The position numbers and the translations under genes were made by a program. Below are positions 12,401 to 20,188 of a DNA stretch of 64,000 nt, piece by piece. Position 1 is the stretch's first letter, and every line of letters begins with the position of its first letter. The notes under the pieces were generated by a model that worked only from the letters and a program-made list of their open reading frames with translations, made no database searches and was not told where the DNA came from. This stretch comes from JALOLV01 sp046295175 (GTDB lineage: Bacteria > Bacteroidota > Bacteroidia > Cytophagales > Spirosomataceae), in the NCBI GenBank assembly GCA_046295175.1, contig JBKBNY010000001.1, positions 496,001 through 560,000 of the forward strand. Reading direction: 5' to 3'.

Positions 12401-12841
12401 AGGCACGTTCACATACGAACCAAATACGATGTATTTAATAAGTTTAGCATTACCGTTGATGGTGTTAGATATGATGATGGTGGTCTTGTAGTTCTCAATC
12501 AGCGGTTGTATTCGAATGGTAATTCTTTGCCAAATTATAAAACCTATTACCACATGGAGAATTACAAGATATACTCATTGGCCGAAATCAAAGACGGAGG
12601 CGTTTGGGCTGCCAATGCAACCTACAATTATAAACTAACTATATACATCGCCCAAGTAAGCTTTTACAAAAAAGATGGTAAGCATTACTGTAATCCTACG
12701 CCAATCAACCCTCAGAAATATAATCAGCCAATAAGTATTTCATGGAAAACAAATAAAGATGGCAGGATTGAATCTACCACTTGGGAAGAAGACCGCGACC
12801 CTAACGAGAGTAAATCGGCAATTGAGGCTCCAAAAGAATAA
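6413..12841 (+). CDS. Giant (2142-residue) exported coiled-coil protein
   Basis: I recognise no named family. The N-terminus is a signal peptide (MKKYFKYLIYQLCLFGASYA). Three parts can be seen. Residues about 25-830 are beta-rich and Gly/Asn/Ser-rich. Residues about 830-1700 (nt 8900-11500) are extremely rich in Lys, Glu, Ala and Gln with heptad-like spacing, predicting a very long coiled coil with few breaks; it holds only a few cysteines (ICSSASSDAC). Residues about 1700-2142 return to a beta-rich fold with a cysteine-bearing segment (VDMCIGCKSGFH). No T9SS tail, lipobox or transmembrane helix was seen. The frame is open throughout, with no sign of frameshift. It lies 42 bp after the TANFOR gene and 33 bp before the FN3 gene. 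Its shape suggests two globular heads joined by a rod. Confidence 0.85.
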   Translation: MKKYFKYLIYQLCLFGASYAIAHEDDKLPGGSNNAKPAFSINKSTANKTFESLENSLNNVINTVHQEQYLQLVETKQMPKGNLSQDALNAQRLFNDLEKNQKIISNISPSTLQALPVAMPMLGTSKALIAIKSAKIMPTHAELEVYVRLYIGDQEFYFGNDKVKYAYNSGFADKSSLVLLGKQDYTTKHFALTLSGVPLGSAPTPETTQININCGNFENLVIKGKFNLNSDLYTALDSQGHQSSGAITSNVNMTVTDLSKISIKIVNLTAFSLKKSASKVGFLVSEAEIDMSEKNNVSSDATNFLVTNVLEKSQSSASNQWMGFYAKTLALYLPMHYISTTANDIKNKVKKARTKVDASDLVIDDSGLYFKYNKENPQPDSKLMGIGFKLTKLDVVIKKSVFEKFDTEGLLANPFTLSSLIARASNNTTNPKGKGGPNPYEYSEFLFDSDNTETLPVAESENYQINGPMSGTDEPSFKLNYRGRGLLSLFGGSTAPNPNSEFGMQRPDPIWFGITPMIRLNGKMNIGASKGETGISITSGATGSDFSGLILEYENLLLEWNSGPKFMFDRISLEASGSLLDLPVGINSVIATYDKDKQIIAIELDSYFGLDKLSPKLPRIEGVMTFNVNYGFDKSGNIFGTFESWTFDRLKLDGQVGPLRVAGVLTLDINKKEAEFNSKLLVRGSVEITSDYKFLQKFNGNFIFGLSVNKYTFFYFDALLYIQKGYPIGTTGMQINGFGLGCFYNMKKVPGQTSNYSLSGAKYAPSVNYHGGLIVIGVSDIPTKGRYFQGYAGFDINFGPGWSLANIGIFAGAKFGSSNSVISKDGISRNMVKKKAIEQPRTDANAKLDKYTSIRAEYDNATTDAAKQAVLKKYGLADEKALKAKEEKAKYNIEQVKKKEEEEAFRKEQERFKQEAQAKLNKILEAEQAQINAEKDLKRKREELLAKKEEIEKSKGKETEINNKIKNFNSEISSINKTLEAAKRNQPTKAQRDEVQKKYNTAIVQLAGAKAQSKKLKDLLAIAEKKNPKSESIIAQINALKSQIVSYEKDINSLETQINATLNELNKYAEADKAVNTIEKELFAKQNELNNSQNELNAVKNLEKEYKDLQKAEKEADALASKKAKEFNDINNTDALKEEINLALKEGIEDVQKELIGKTFKGTDGVEYRLDQICSSASSDACQRAVSKMTPAQKQLYGSIIDKQKMLEEQQKMFAQINTNKELQATMDKVNAILANKKKNDPVVFTIKQPEYVTKLLTEVQAKWLNFNYESTKKTLTDMRKKIFDDISNAEKNVTQTESDARKAIEASKKDVPELDPNLSFDQNRKILAEKIINLKSGKDLLGRGIGPKERARIALDAILKVSDAQKALELKNKAKSQALSIFETDEQFKVFISMIVSEKLSTGLQNLSLSEIDERISAHEIAATAAKMRLNGDYEKTKNEIGVKQENFDNTKSKNVTFNGKPVNAADIATELQKKGIILIVFNTEKEYDDEIARLTSTTGKTPEQIEIDKAKILAYEYRKNENELSKSKKIIDTIEDEINYKQSIEILKLTDIASVKEAFQKEKVNYDKLIKLEKDLNKSNAPIFFKNQNDKQLADSRKRLESLQKLMDEYEQATENIKRIKKQNGAALAYAEQQLYDLEIAIQKANEAEKADYTQQKEELERRLARLRDIAYVQPDIDELADVLPEELENIRDAESEDFDDISTDGAFAMIKASASYDLEAKEFHLMALAYINIEQPSSTIRGKRNSAGYAGVVDMCIGCKSGFHLWVGTPGQPIEVQIELKPGMGLMGSIQQDIQFYLIGGSLPSEPRLISRVYPEGIQKVINELKNAGRLSFTPSEVLTTAYSNASNGIGFGFAFDQSKTKDSQIGPLAYNIGYGIGLDLLLAFNDPCSPTGYYGTGTLAAYAKGSISFKVSFWGAKINIKLLSAQVSLVMAGGVPEPLFFKGNADFKFSALGGAVRGRVGVDFSIGKQCSLAGLFEGGRLNVFNEMHIGDKRHVHIRTKYDVFNKFSITVDGVRYDDGGLVVLNQRLYSNGNSLPNYKTYYHMENYKIYSLAEIKDGGVWAANATYNYKLTIYIAQVSFYKKDGKHYCNPTPINPQKYNQPISISWKTNKDGRIESTTWEEDRDPNESKSAIEAPKE

Positions 12842-12874
12842 TAAACTATTTAAAATAAAAAAGTTGAGTTTGGT

Positions 12875-14971
12875 ATGAAATTCATTTCTAAAATATTTAT
12901 AACACTTTTGCTTTTCACTATTGGTATTGGGGTAACTTACGCCCAAAAACCAAAGAAAAAAGTAAACAACAAGCTCGAAATAACCGAAGGTGGTGGGATA
13001 TTTCAAGAATTGGTCATCATCGGTAAAACGAAAAATAATGCTGTATGGCTACGATGGGCACCCAATTCGCAATCGGCTTGGGATAAAGGCAATGAGTTTG
13101 GCTACACACTAACCCGAACCGATGTACGTACCAAACAGAAAGTAGAATTATTTAAACGCAAGAAACCCCAACCTGAGTCTTTCTGGCGAAATAAGGTAGC
13201 TCAAAACAACGAAAAATATGTCTCAACAGCCTATGCAATCTATGGGTACAAAGACGATAAAGAAGTTAAAGTAAAAGATTTGTTAGAAGCCATCGACGAA
13301 GCCAACCGCAGGTATGTAATGGCTATTGTTGCGGCCGATATGAGTTTTGAAGTAGCTCAAAGTGCTTCGTTGGGTTTTATAGATAGTACTGCTAAAATCG
13401 GCGAAACGTATATCTACACCATCGGGATTGAGGTAACAAGAGCCAAAGTACAGCCCGTCGTATCAGAAGATACTCAACCCATTACAGCTGGGCAAAAAGT
13501 TGAATTTCCAAAACCTGAAATATCGGTTAAGTCGGGTAAAAATGTGGCTATTTTAGAATGGAATACTCAAAAATTACAAAAATATTACAATTCTTATATC
13601 ATTGAGTCATCGGTCAAAGACCAACAACATTTTACTCAGCTTAATGAAGGAGCAATTCTAAATGCAACTGATGAAGAAGAATATACCGCAAAATTTATCG
13701 ATACCCTCAGTAATCACCAAACAACGCACTATTATCGCCTAAAAGGTATTGATGTCTTTGAAGATGAAGGCGAATATTCAAACGTGGTATCTGCTAAGTC
13801 AATTCCGCCAATTTTTGCACCCGAAATAACCAAAACCAAACTGATTGATAGTACGACTCTCACAGTTGATTGGATTTTCGGAGATTCACTCCAAACATAT
13901 ATCAAAGGATTTGTCGTACAGCAATCCGATAGTCTCTATGGTTTCTATCAAGATGCCTCGCCCCTTCTTGTACCTTCGGCAAGACATCGTTTGATTATTC
14001 CCAAAAACTTACCAATCAATATCCGAATAGCCGCCAAGATTGATAGTTCTTATTATGTTTATTCATTCCCAACAACCGTAGTAGCATCCGATTCTATTCC
14101 TCCGGAGCGGCCATCGGGACTCTTTGCAAAAATTGACTCAAGCGGCATTGTAAGCCTCATCTGGGATAAAAATACCGAAAAAGACCTCAAAGGGTACTAC
14201 ATAGCTCGCCGAGACTTATCTACTGACACGTATGTAAGAATCACCCGAGATGTAGTAATCGGAGAATTTTATACCGATACTTTGGATATGAAACTTTTAA
14301 ATCGCGATTATTTCTACAGAGTAATGGCCGTAGATTATAGATACAATGTATCCGAGCTTTCGTCTGAGTTTCACATCACAAAACCCGACATTTACGGTCC
14401 AACTCGGCCAATTTTTACTAAATATTTAGTAGAAGATAAAAAAGTTAGTCTGTCTTGGGAAAGGAGCTACTCTAAAGATGTAGCCACACATACATTATAT
14501 AGAAAAACTCTACCTTCTGATGCTTGGGAGGTCATGGTGGTAGTAGATGACACGCTTATAAATAGTTTTATAGATACGACAGTATCAGAAAAACAGCTAT
14601 ATGCCTACACAATCATAGCTCGCGATGATAGCAATAACGAATCCGAACCTGCCAATCCGCTTTTATTAGAAACGCCTTTTTTTACTAAAAAAGTTGATTT
14701 CCAAAACTTTGAGGCATCATTCGATGAAAAAAATGATAAAATAAAATTACGTTGGCAATGTAACAACACAAGTCAAGTAGAAAGTTTTTTATTGTATCGT
14801 TCGATTGAAAACGAAGAATATAGCATTTTAAAAAGTTTAGAAAATTCGGTATCTGACTGGATTGACTATCCACAACAATCGGCAACTATTTATAAATACT
14901 TGATTCGTGCAAAAATGAAGGATGGTTACTTATCAGGTTGGAAAGAAGTTACAATAGATATAAAACGCTAA
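12875..14971 (+). CDS. Exported fibronectin type III repeat protein
   Basis: The protein has 698 residues. The signal peptide ends near VTYAQ and is followed by a basic stretch (KPKKKVNNK). The rest is a chain of fibronectin-III-like beta-sandwich modules: repeated patterns such as VWLRWAPN, VAILEWNTQ, VSLIWDKN, VSLSWERS and IKLRWQCN for strand B, each followed by a Tyr-corner-like segment (YYRLKGID, YFYRVMAVD, YAYTIIARD). I count about five to six modules. No enzymatic motif, lipobox or T9SS tail was seen. The stop codon is only 8 bp before the next gene. As a fourth exported product of this operon it is best read as a structural part of a surface complex; its partner and ligand are unknown. 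Confidence 0.85.
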   Translation: MKFISKIFITLLLFTIGIGVTYAQKPKKKVNNKLEITEGGGIFQELVIIGKTKNNAVWLRWAPNSQSAWDKGNEFGYTLTRTDVRTKQKVELFKRKKPQPESFWRNKVAQNNEKYVSTAYAIYGYKDDKEVKVKDLLEAIDEANRRYVMAIVAADMSFEVAQSASLGFIDSTAKIGETYIYTIGIEVTRAKVQPVVSEDTQPITAGQKVEFPKPEISVKSGKNVAILEWNTQKLQKYYNSYIIESSVKDQQHFTQLNEGAILNATDEEEYTAKFIDTLSNHQTTHYYRLKGIDVFEDEGEYSNVVSAKSIPPIFAPEITKTKLIDSTTLTVDWIFGDSLQTYIKGFVVQQSDSLYGFYQDASPLLVPSARHRLIIPKNLPINIRIAAKIDSSYYVYSFPTTVVASDSIPPERPSGLFAKIDSSGIVSLIWDKNTEKDLKGYYIARRDLSTDTYVRITRDVVIGEFYTDTLDMKLLNRDYFYRVMAVDYRYNVSELSSEFHITKPDIYGPTRPIFTKYLVEDKKVSLSWERSYSKDVATHTLYRKTLPSDAWEVMVVVDDTLINSFIDTTVSEKQLYAYTIIARDDSNNESEPANPLLLETPFFTKKVDFQNFEASFDEKNDKIKLRWQCNNTSQVESFLLYRSIENEEYSILKSLENSVSDWIDYPQQSATIYKYLIRAKMKDGYLSGWKEVTIDIKR

Positions 14972-14979
14972 CTAAGGTC

Positions 14980-17900
14980 ATGAACAATAAATATATTTAT
15001 TTGATAATAGCACTATGGGGGGGGATTCTAAAGGGTTACAGTCAAAATGACTTATCTGTTCAAAAAGATTATCATTTAGATAAGCTTTCACCTTGCGACA
15101 ACCCCACAGGGATGACTGACCAAACTATATGTATCGGCGAATCAGCGACCTTAATTGCTAACTGTTCGCCGGGTGGTACCGTAACTTGGTATGATAACAT
15201 CGGGGCATTTTTAGCAAACGGGAGTCCGTTTATTACCAATAAACTTGACGAAAACAAGGTATTTCAAGTATCTTGTGAATCTCCCTCGCCCGACTGTGCC
15301 AGCCCCAAACTACCAGTAAACGTAACAGTCGTTTCAAGTCCTGCATCGCCTACTGGTACGAGCAATGCCAATATCAATGCTGGGCAATCTGCATCGCTGG
15401 ATGCAACATGTTCTACCGGAATACCTAAGTGGTATGATAACTCAGAGACTTACCTTTCGCAAACAACGCCCTTCATTACTCCCGTACTTTCGAGTTCTAC
15501 AACCTACAAAGTACGATGTGAGGTAGGTTCTTGCACAAGTACATTTGTATCAGTTGTTGTTAATGTAACTGAGTGTTCAATCACTACTTCTGCCTCTCCA
15601 AGTTACATTGACATCGGACAAAGCAGTACCTTATCTTATACAGGATGTAGCAACGGAACAGTCACTTGGAATAATGGAGCTGGCTCGGGTAATAACGTTG
15701 TGGTGAGTCCTTCGAGTACAACAACCTATACTGCCACTTGTACTCCCACTGGAGGCGGTGATATTTGCACAAGTAATGTAGCTGTAAATATAAGAACTTG
15801 TCCTGTTACAGCAATTGCTAATCCTACTACCATCAACGCTGGGCAAAGCTCTACACTTTCTTACACTGGGTGTATCGGCGGTAGTGTTACTTGGGATAAT
15901 GGAGCGGGTTCGGGTAATAACGTCAGCGTTTCGCCTACTTCATCTACGACCTACACAGCAACATGTGCTCAACCATCCGATGGGTCTCCTTGCACCAGTT
16001 CGGTAACTGTCAGTGTAAATACTTGTAGTATCACGGCTTCGGCTAATCCTACATCCATCAATGCTGGGCAAAGTTCTACACTTTCGTACTCTGGCTGTAC
16101 TTCGGGTACAGTCACTTGGAACAATGGAGCTGGCTCGGGTAATAATGTCGTGGTAAGTCCTGCGAGTACAACAACTTATACCGCCACTTGTACTCCCACT
16201 GGCGGAGGGACTGCTTGTACCAGTTCGGTAACTGTTAATGTAAATGCTTGTAGTGTCACGGCTTCGGCTAATCCTACATCTATCAACGCTGGGCAAAGTT
16301 CTACACTTTCGTACTCTGGTTGTACTTCGGGTACAGTCACTTGGAACAATGGAGCTGGCTCGGGTAATAATGTCGTGGTAAGTCCTGCGAGTACAACAAC
16401 CTATACTGCCACTTGTACGCCCACTGGCGGAGGAACTGCTTGTACCAGTTCGGTAACTGTCAGTGTAAATGCTTGTAGTATCACGGCTTCGGCTAATCCT
16501 TCATCCATCAACGCTGGGCAAAGTTCTACACTTTCGTACTCTGGCTGTACTTCGGGGACAGTCACTTGGAACAATGGAGCTGGCTCGGGTAATAACGTAG
16601 TGGTAAGTCCTGCGAGTTCAACAACCTATACCGCCACTTGTACGCCGACTGGCGGGGGAACAACTTGTACCAGTTCGGTAACTGTCAGTGTAAATGCTTG
16701 TAGTATCACGGCTTCGGCTAATCCTTCATCCATCAACGCTGGGCAAAGTTCTACACTTTCTTACTCTGGCTGTACTTCGGGTACGGTCACTTGGAACAAT
16801 GGAGCTGGCTCGGGTAATAATGTCGTGGTGAGCCCTACGAGTACAACAACCTATACCGCCACTTGTACACCCACTGGCGGAGGAACTGCTTGTACTAGTT
16901 CGGTAACCATCAGTGTAAATGCTTGTAGTATCACGGCTTCGGCTAATCCTTCATCTATCAACGCTGGGCAAAGCTCTACACTTTCTTACTCTGGCTGTAC
17001 TTCGGGTACAGTCACTTGGAACAATGGAGCTGGCTCGGGTAATAATGTCGTGGTGAGTCCTGCGAGTACAACAACTTATACCGCCACTTGTACACCGACT
17101 GGCGGAGGGACAACTTGCACCAGTTCGGTAACTGTCAGTGTAAATACTTGTAGTGTCACGGCTTCGGCTAATCCTACATCCATCAATGCAGGGCAAAGTT
17201 CTACACTTTCGTACGCTGGCTGTACTTCGGGTACAGTCACTTGGAACAATGGAGCTGGCTCGGGTAATAATGTCGTGGTGAGTCCTGCGAGTACAACAAC
17301 TTATACCGCCACTTGTACGCCCACTAGCGGAGGAACAACTTGCACCAGTTCCGTAACTGTCAGTGTAAATGCTTGTAGTATCACGGCTTCGGCTAATCCT
17401 TCATCCATCAATGCTGGGCAAAGTTCTACACTTTCGTACTCTGGCTGTACTTCGGGTACAGTCACTTGGAACAATGGAGCTGGCTCGGGTAATAATGTAG
17501 TGGTGAGTCCTGCGAGTTCAACAACCTATACCGCCACTTGTACTCCCACTGGCGGAGGAACAACTTGCACCAGTTCGGTAACTGTCAGTGTAAATACTTG
17601 TAGTATCACGGCTTCGGCTAATCCGTTAAACATATTAGTTGGTTCCAGTAGCACACTATCAGCATCAAATTGTACTGGAGTAGTGTCTTGGGATAATGGA
17701 CTCGGAGTGGGTATTACTAAAGTTGTTTCTCCTGTAAAATCTACCACGTATGTTGCAACTTGTACTATCTCTCCTACTTTAAGTTGTAGTTCATCAACAT
17801 CAGTATCTGTAAATCCAAGACCAATATCAATTGTCAGAACTGTTATTAAACAGCCTAACTGCTCCAAAGAAAAATCAGGAAACATTGAGTTTTTCTTTGA

Positions 17901-20148
17901 CCGTGGGCTCGTTGCGGGTGAAAGCTACATTAAGCTAACATTAGTAAAAGATAATAAAGGAGAAGGTGTATATTTATTTTCTGATAACTCAGTCAAAACA
18001 CAAAGTAACTTAGAAGCTGGTTCTTATTATGCTCTTATTCAGACCTTTACCGCAAACGATGTGGTGTCTGCACAAGCATCTACGCAAGTTGTCATAAATG
18101 ACCCTCTCCCTGTTTTATTCTCTTTAAAGAAAAATGATGTCAAATGTTTTGGTGGAAAAGATGGTAATATCGAAATATCAGCCAGTGGCGGAAACGGAAG
18201 TTATCGCTTTCAGTTGAATCCACCAACTCCAAGTATCGCATTCAATAACCTCAATAAACATATCATTGACGATTTGGCCGCTGGTACATATTATGTCAAT
18301 GTGAGTGATGAACTTAATTGTTATTCTCAAACACAAACAATCATTGTAGGTGGGCCAACCGAGGCTGTCAAATTAACCAAAATATCACAAAAAGACCCAA
18401 GAGGATTTGAAACCAAAGATGGAGTAGCCGTTGTGAAAATTGAAGGAGGTACTCCCAATTATATCGCAGGTTGGTTGGATAGCAAAGAAGTAAGTTACGG
18501 CTTAGGTGTTATGAATGGTAACCAAAACCAAAATAATACATTGAGGGGAGGCGAATATACAGTACGTGTTTTTGACTCAAATTATAATACGGCTAAACAA
18601 AAGGCTGGATGTTACGCCGAAGCTAAGTTTACTCTTGTAGAACCTCCAATTATTGAAGCAAAGATTAATGTTTCAAAAGAAATTTCTTGCTTCGGGAAAA
18701 AAGATGGTTCAATTGAAGTAATACCTTCGGGGGGAGTTCCAAACAAAATTGGAGATGGGTATAAAGTCTCTTTGGTTCAAAAGAACAACATTGACCTTAA
18801 ATTTACCGCTAAAAAGTATTCCTTCGAAAATCTCCTTTCTACAAACTACACCATAACTGTAACAGACTCAAACGGTGTTTCGAGAAGTTTTGACTACTTC
18901 TTAAACCAGCCAACAAAAGTTCAATACACAATTAATGCTATAAAAGATGTCTTATGCTTTGGCGATAAAACAGGCGAGATAAGCCTAACACCATCTGGTG
19001 GGGTTGGTCCATACACCGTCAATTGGAATACTGGCCTAACTGGAACTCAACTTGTCAACTTAACTGCACAAAAATACACATCACTCATATCAGATTCTCG
19101 TGGGTGCCTTTCGGATGTAATCACTGCCGAAGTAAAATCACCGCCTAAAATTACGATTACCCTGACTGCCAATAATCCGTCTTGCTTCGATAAATGTGAT
19201 GGCGACATAGTCGCTGCCGTTTCAGGAGGGGTTATTCCATACAGTTTCGGGTGGGATAATCGCCCCGAAACAACTCCATTCTTGAGGAATTTGTGCGGAA
19301 ACGAAAACCTTACTTTTAATATAAAAGATAAAAATAACTGTTCTGCCAAGGTAGCCAGGAGCATTATCAAACCAGCAAAACTTGATATTAGATTAAGTCC
19401 AGAAAAAAATGTCTGCCAAGGGCAATCTGTGCTTTTAGATGCTACCACTGAGAACGCAAGTGCCTACTCGTGGAAAGCACCAAATGGTCAGACTTTTTCA
19501 TCACCAAGCATCGAAGCCAAACAAATTGGGACCTACTCTGTAACTTTATTCGATAAAAACAAGTGCGGTTTCAATGCCAATGTTTTGGTAAGGTCAATCC
19601 CATACGGTGGGAGAATCAGATTTGCTTCATCTACCGATGTCCCGATAAACGAGCCAGTAGTTATTCTCAATCTGTCGAACCCTCTGCCTACATCGGTTGA
19701 TTGGCAATTACCAAAAGAAGCTACTCTGGATTTTCGTTCAAATGAAAGACTCCAGTTTAAACTAAACAAATTAGGCGAATATTATGTGGGTATCAGGGCG
19801 GTATTTCCGCAATGTGAGTTATTCCAGAACCAGAGATTCAACGTAGTTAATTTTATCCCTAAAATCGTTTCTATCAAGAACGAAAATGACAATATCAACC
19901 TAAAAGTTAGTCCAAACCCAAACATTGGAGAATTCGAGGTAGATATAAACTTTGATAACCCAACAGACTTTAAAGTTAGATTAGTGGATTTAGCACAACC
20001 CAATCTTAACTTATTTGAACAGAGTGAACAATCTAAAACTACCCATAAAATTCAAATCGGGGCTTCTCACCTTAGTTCGGGTACATATATGCTAATAGTC
20101 GAATCAGCTAAGGGAGTAGCACGAACGAGGGTTATTATATCAAGATAA
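14980..20148 (+). CDS. SprB-repeat adhesin with ten 75-residue tandem repeats and T9SS sorting domain
   Basis: A 1722-residue surface protein. I chose the ATG at 14980 because it directly precedes a signal peptide (MNNKYIYLIIALWGGILKG); the frame stays open upstream, but only as overlap with the previous gene. Domains: two Ig-like modules (about 30-197); ten tandem 75-residue Cys-containing modules (199-948); then five or six SprB-like repeats (about 950-1460) recognisable by CFGGKDGNIEISASGGNG, CFGKKDGSIEVIPSGG, CFGDKTGEISLTPSGGVG and CFDKCDGDIVAAVSGG; an Ig-like module; and a T9SS type A sorting domain in the last 80 residues (SPNPNIGEFEVDINF ... SSGTYMLIVESAKG). SprB repeats are known from the Flavobacterium gliding adhesin SprB. 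The tail predicts export and surface attachment through T9SS, whose machinery is not in this window. Confidence 0.92.
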   Translation: MNNKYIYLIIALWGGILKGYSQNDLSVQKDYHLDKLSPCDNPTGMTDQTICIGESATLIANCSPGGTVTWYDNIGAFLANGSPFITNKLDENKVFQVSCESPSPDCASPKLPVNVTVVSSPASPTGTSNANINAGQSASLDATCSTGIPKWYDNSETYLSQTTPFITPVLSSSTTYKVRCEVGSCTSTFVSVVVNVTECSITTSASPSYIDIGQSSTLSYTGCSNGTVTWNNGAGSGNNVVVSPSSTTTYTATCTPTGGGDICTSNVAVNIRTCPVTAIANPTTINAGQSSTLSYTGCIGGSVTWDNGAGSGNNVSVSPTSSTTYTATCAQPSDGSPCTSSVTVSVNTCSITASANPTSINAGQSSTLSYSGCTSGTVTWNNGAGSGNNVVVSPASTTTYTATCTPTGGGTACTSSVTVNVNACSVTASANPTSINAGQSSTLSYSGCTSGTVTWNNGAGSGNNVVVSPASTTTYTATCTPTGGGTACTSSVTVSVNACSITASANPSSINAGQSSTLSYSGCTSGTVTWNNGAGSGNNVVVSPASSTTYTATCTPTGGGTTCTSSVTVSVNACSITASANPSSINAGQSSTLSYSGCTSGTVTWNNGAGSGNNVVVSPTSTTTYTATCTPTGGGTACTSSVTISVNACSITASANPSSINAGQSSTLSYSGCTSGTVTWNNGAGSGNNVVVSPASTTTYTATCTPTGGGTTCTSSVTVSVNTCSVTASANPTSINAGQSSTLSYAGCTSGTVTWNNGAGSGNNVVVSPASTTTYTATCTPTSGGTTCTSSVTVSVNACSITASANPSSINAGQSSTLSYSGCTSGTVTWNNGAGSGNNVVVSPASSTTYTATCTPTGGGTTCTSSVTVSVNTCSITASANPLNILVGSSSTLSASNCTGVVSWDNGLGVGITKVVSPVKSTTYVATCTISPTLSCSSSTSVSVNPRPISIVRTVIKQPNCSKEKSGNIEFFFDRGLVAGESYIKLTLVKDNKGEGVYLFSDNSVKTQSNLEAGSYYALIQTFTANDVVSAQASTQVVINDPLPVLFSLKKNDVKCFGGKDGNIEISASGGNGSYRFQLNPPTPSIAFNNLNKHIIDDLAAGTYYVNVSDELNCYSQTQTIIVGGPTEAVKLTKISQKDPRGFETKDGVAVVKIEGGTPNYIAGWLDSKEVSYGLGVMNGNQNQNNTLRGGEYTVRVFDSNYNTAKQKAGCYAEAKFTLVEPPIIEAKINVSKEISCFGKKDGSIEVIPSGGVPNKIGDGYKVSLVQKNNIDLKFTAKKYSFENLLSTNYTITVTDSNGVSRSFDYFLNQPTKVQYTINAIKDVLCFGDKTGEISLTPSGGVGPYTVNWNTGLTGTQLVNLTAQKYTSLISDSRGCLSDVITAEVKSPPKITITLTANNPSCFDKCDGDIVAAVSGGVIPYSFGWDNRPETTPFLRNLCGNENLTFNIKDKNNCSAKVARSIIKPAKLDIRLSPEKNVCQGQSVLLDATTENASAYSWKAPNGQTFSSPSIEAKQIGTYSVTLFDKNKCGFNANVLVRSIPYGGRIRFASSTDVPINEPVVILNLSNPLPTSVDWQLPKEATLDFRSNERLQFKLNKLGEYYVGIRAVFPQCELFQNQRFNVVNFIPKIVSIKNENDNINLKVSPNPNIGEFEVDINFDNPTDFKVRLVDLAQPNLNLFEQSEQSKTTHKIQIGASHLSSGTYMLIVESAKGVARTRVIISR
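15574..17823 (+). repeat. Ten tandem 225-bp coding repeats
   Basis: The period is exactly 225 bp (75 codons), with unit boundaries at 15574, 15799, 16024, 16249, 16474, 16699, 16924, 17149, 17374 and 17599. Units 3 to 9 are almost identical at DNA level; units 1, 2 and 10 have diverged. Each unit carries four cysteines and a TVTWNNGAGSGNNVVVSP-like core. Near identity at synonymous sites suggests recent expansion or gene conversion, so copy number may vary between strains. Confidence 0.95.
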
Positions 20149-20188
20149 GTTTAAAAAGATTGGCTTAAATATTAAATTTAGTTATCAA

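Noticed and set aside
15574..17823. Regular 225-bp repeats that could suggest a CRISPR or satellite array
   Set aside because: The period is far too long for CRISPR, there are no unique spacers, and one reading frame runs through all units and encodes Ig-like modules.
15631..17885. Open frames on the minus strand across the tandem repeats
   Set aside because: They are shadows of the coding repeat: low-complexity Arg/Ser/Thr/Cys translations with no independent start or ribosome-binding context.
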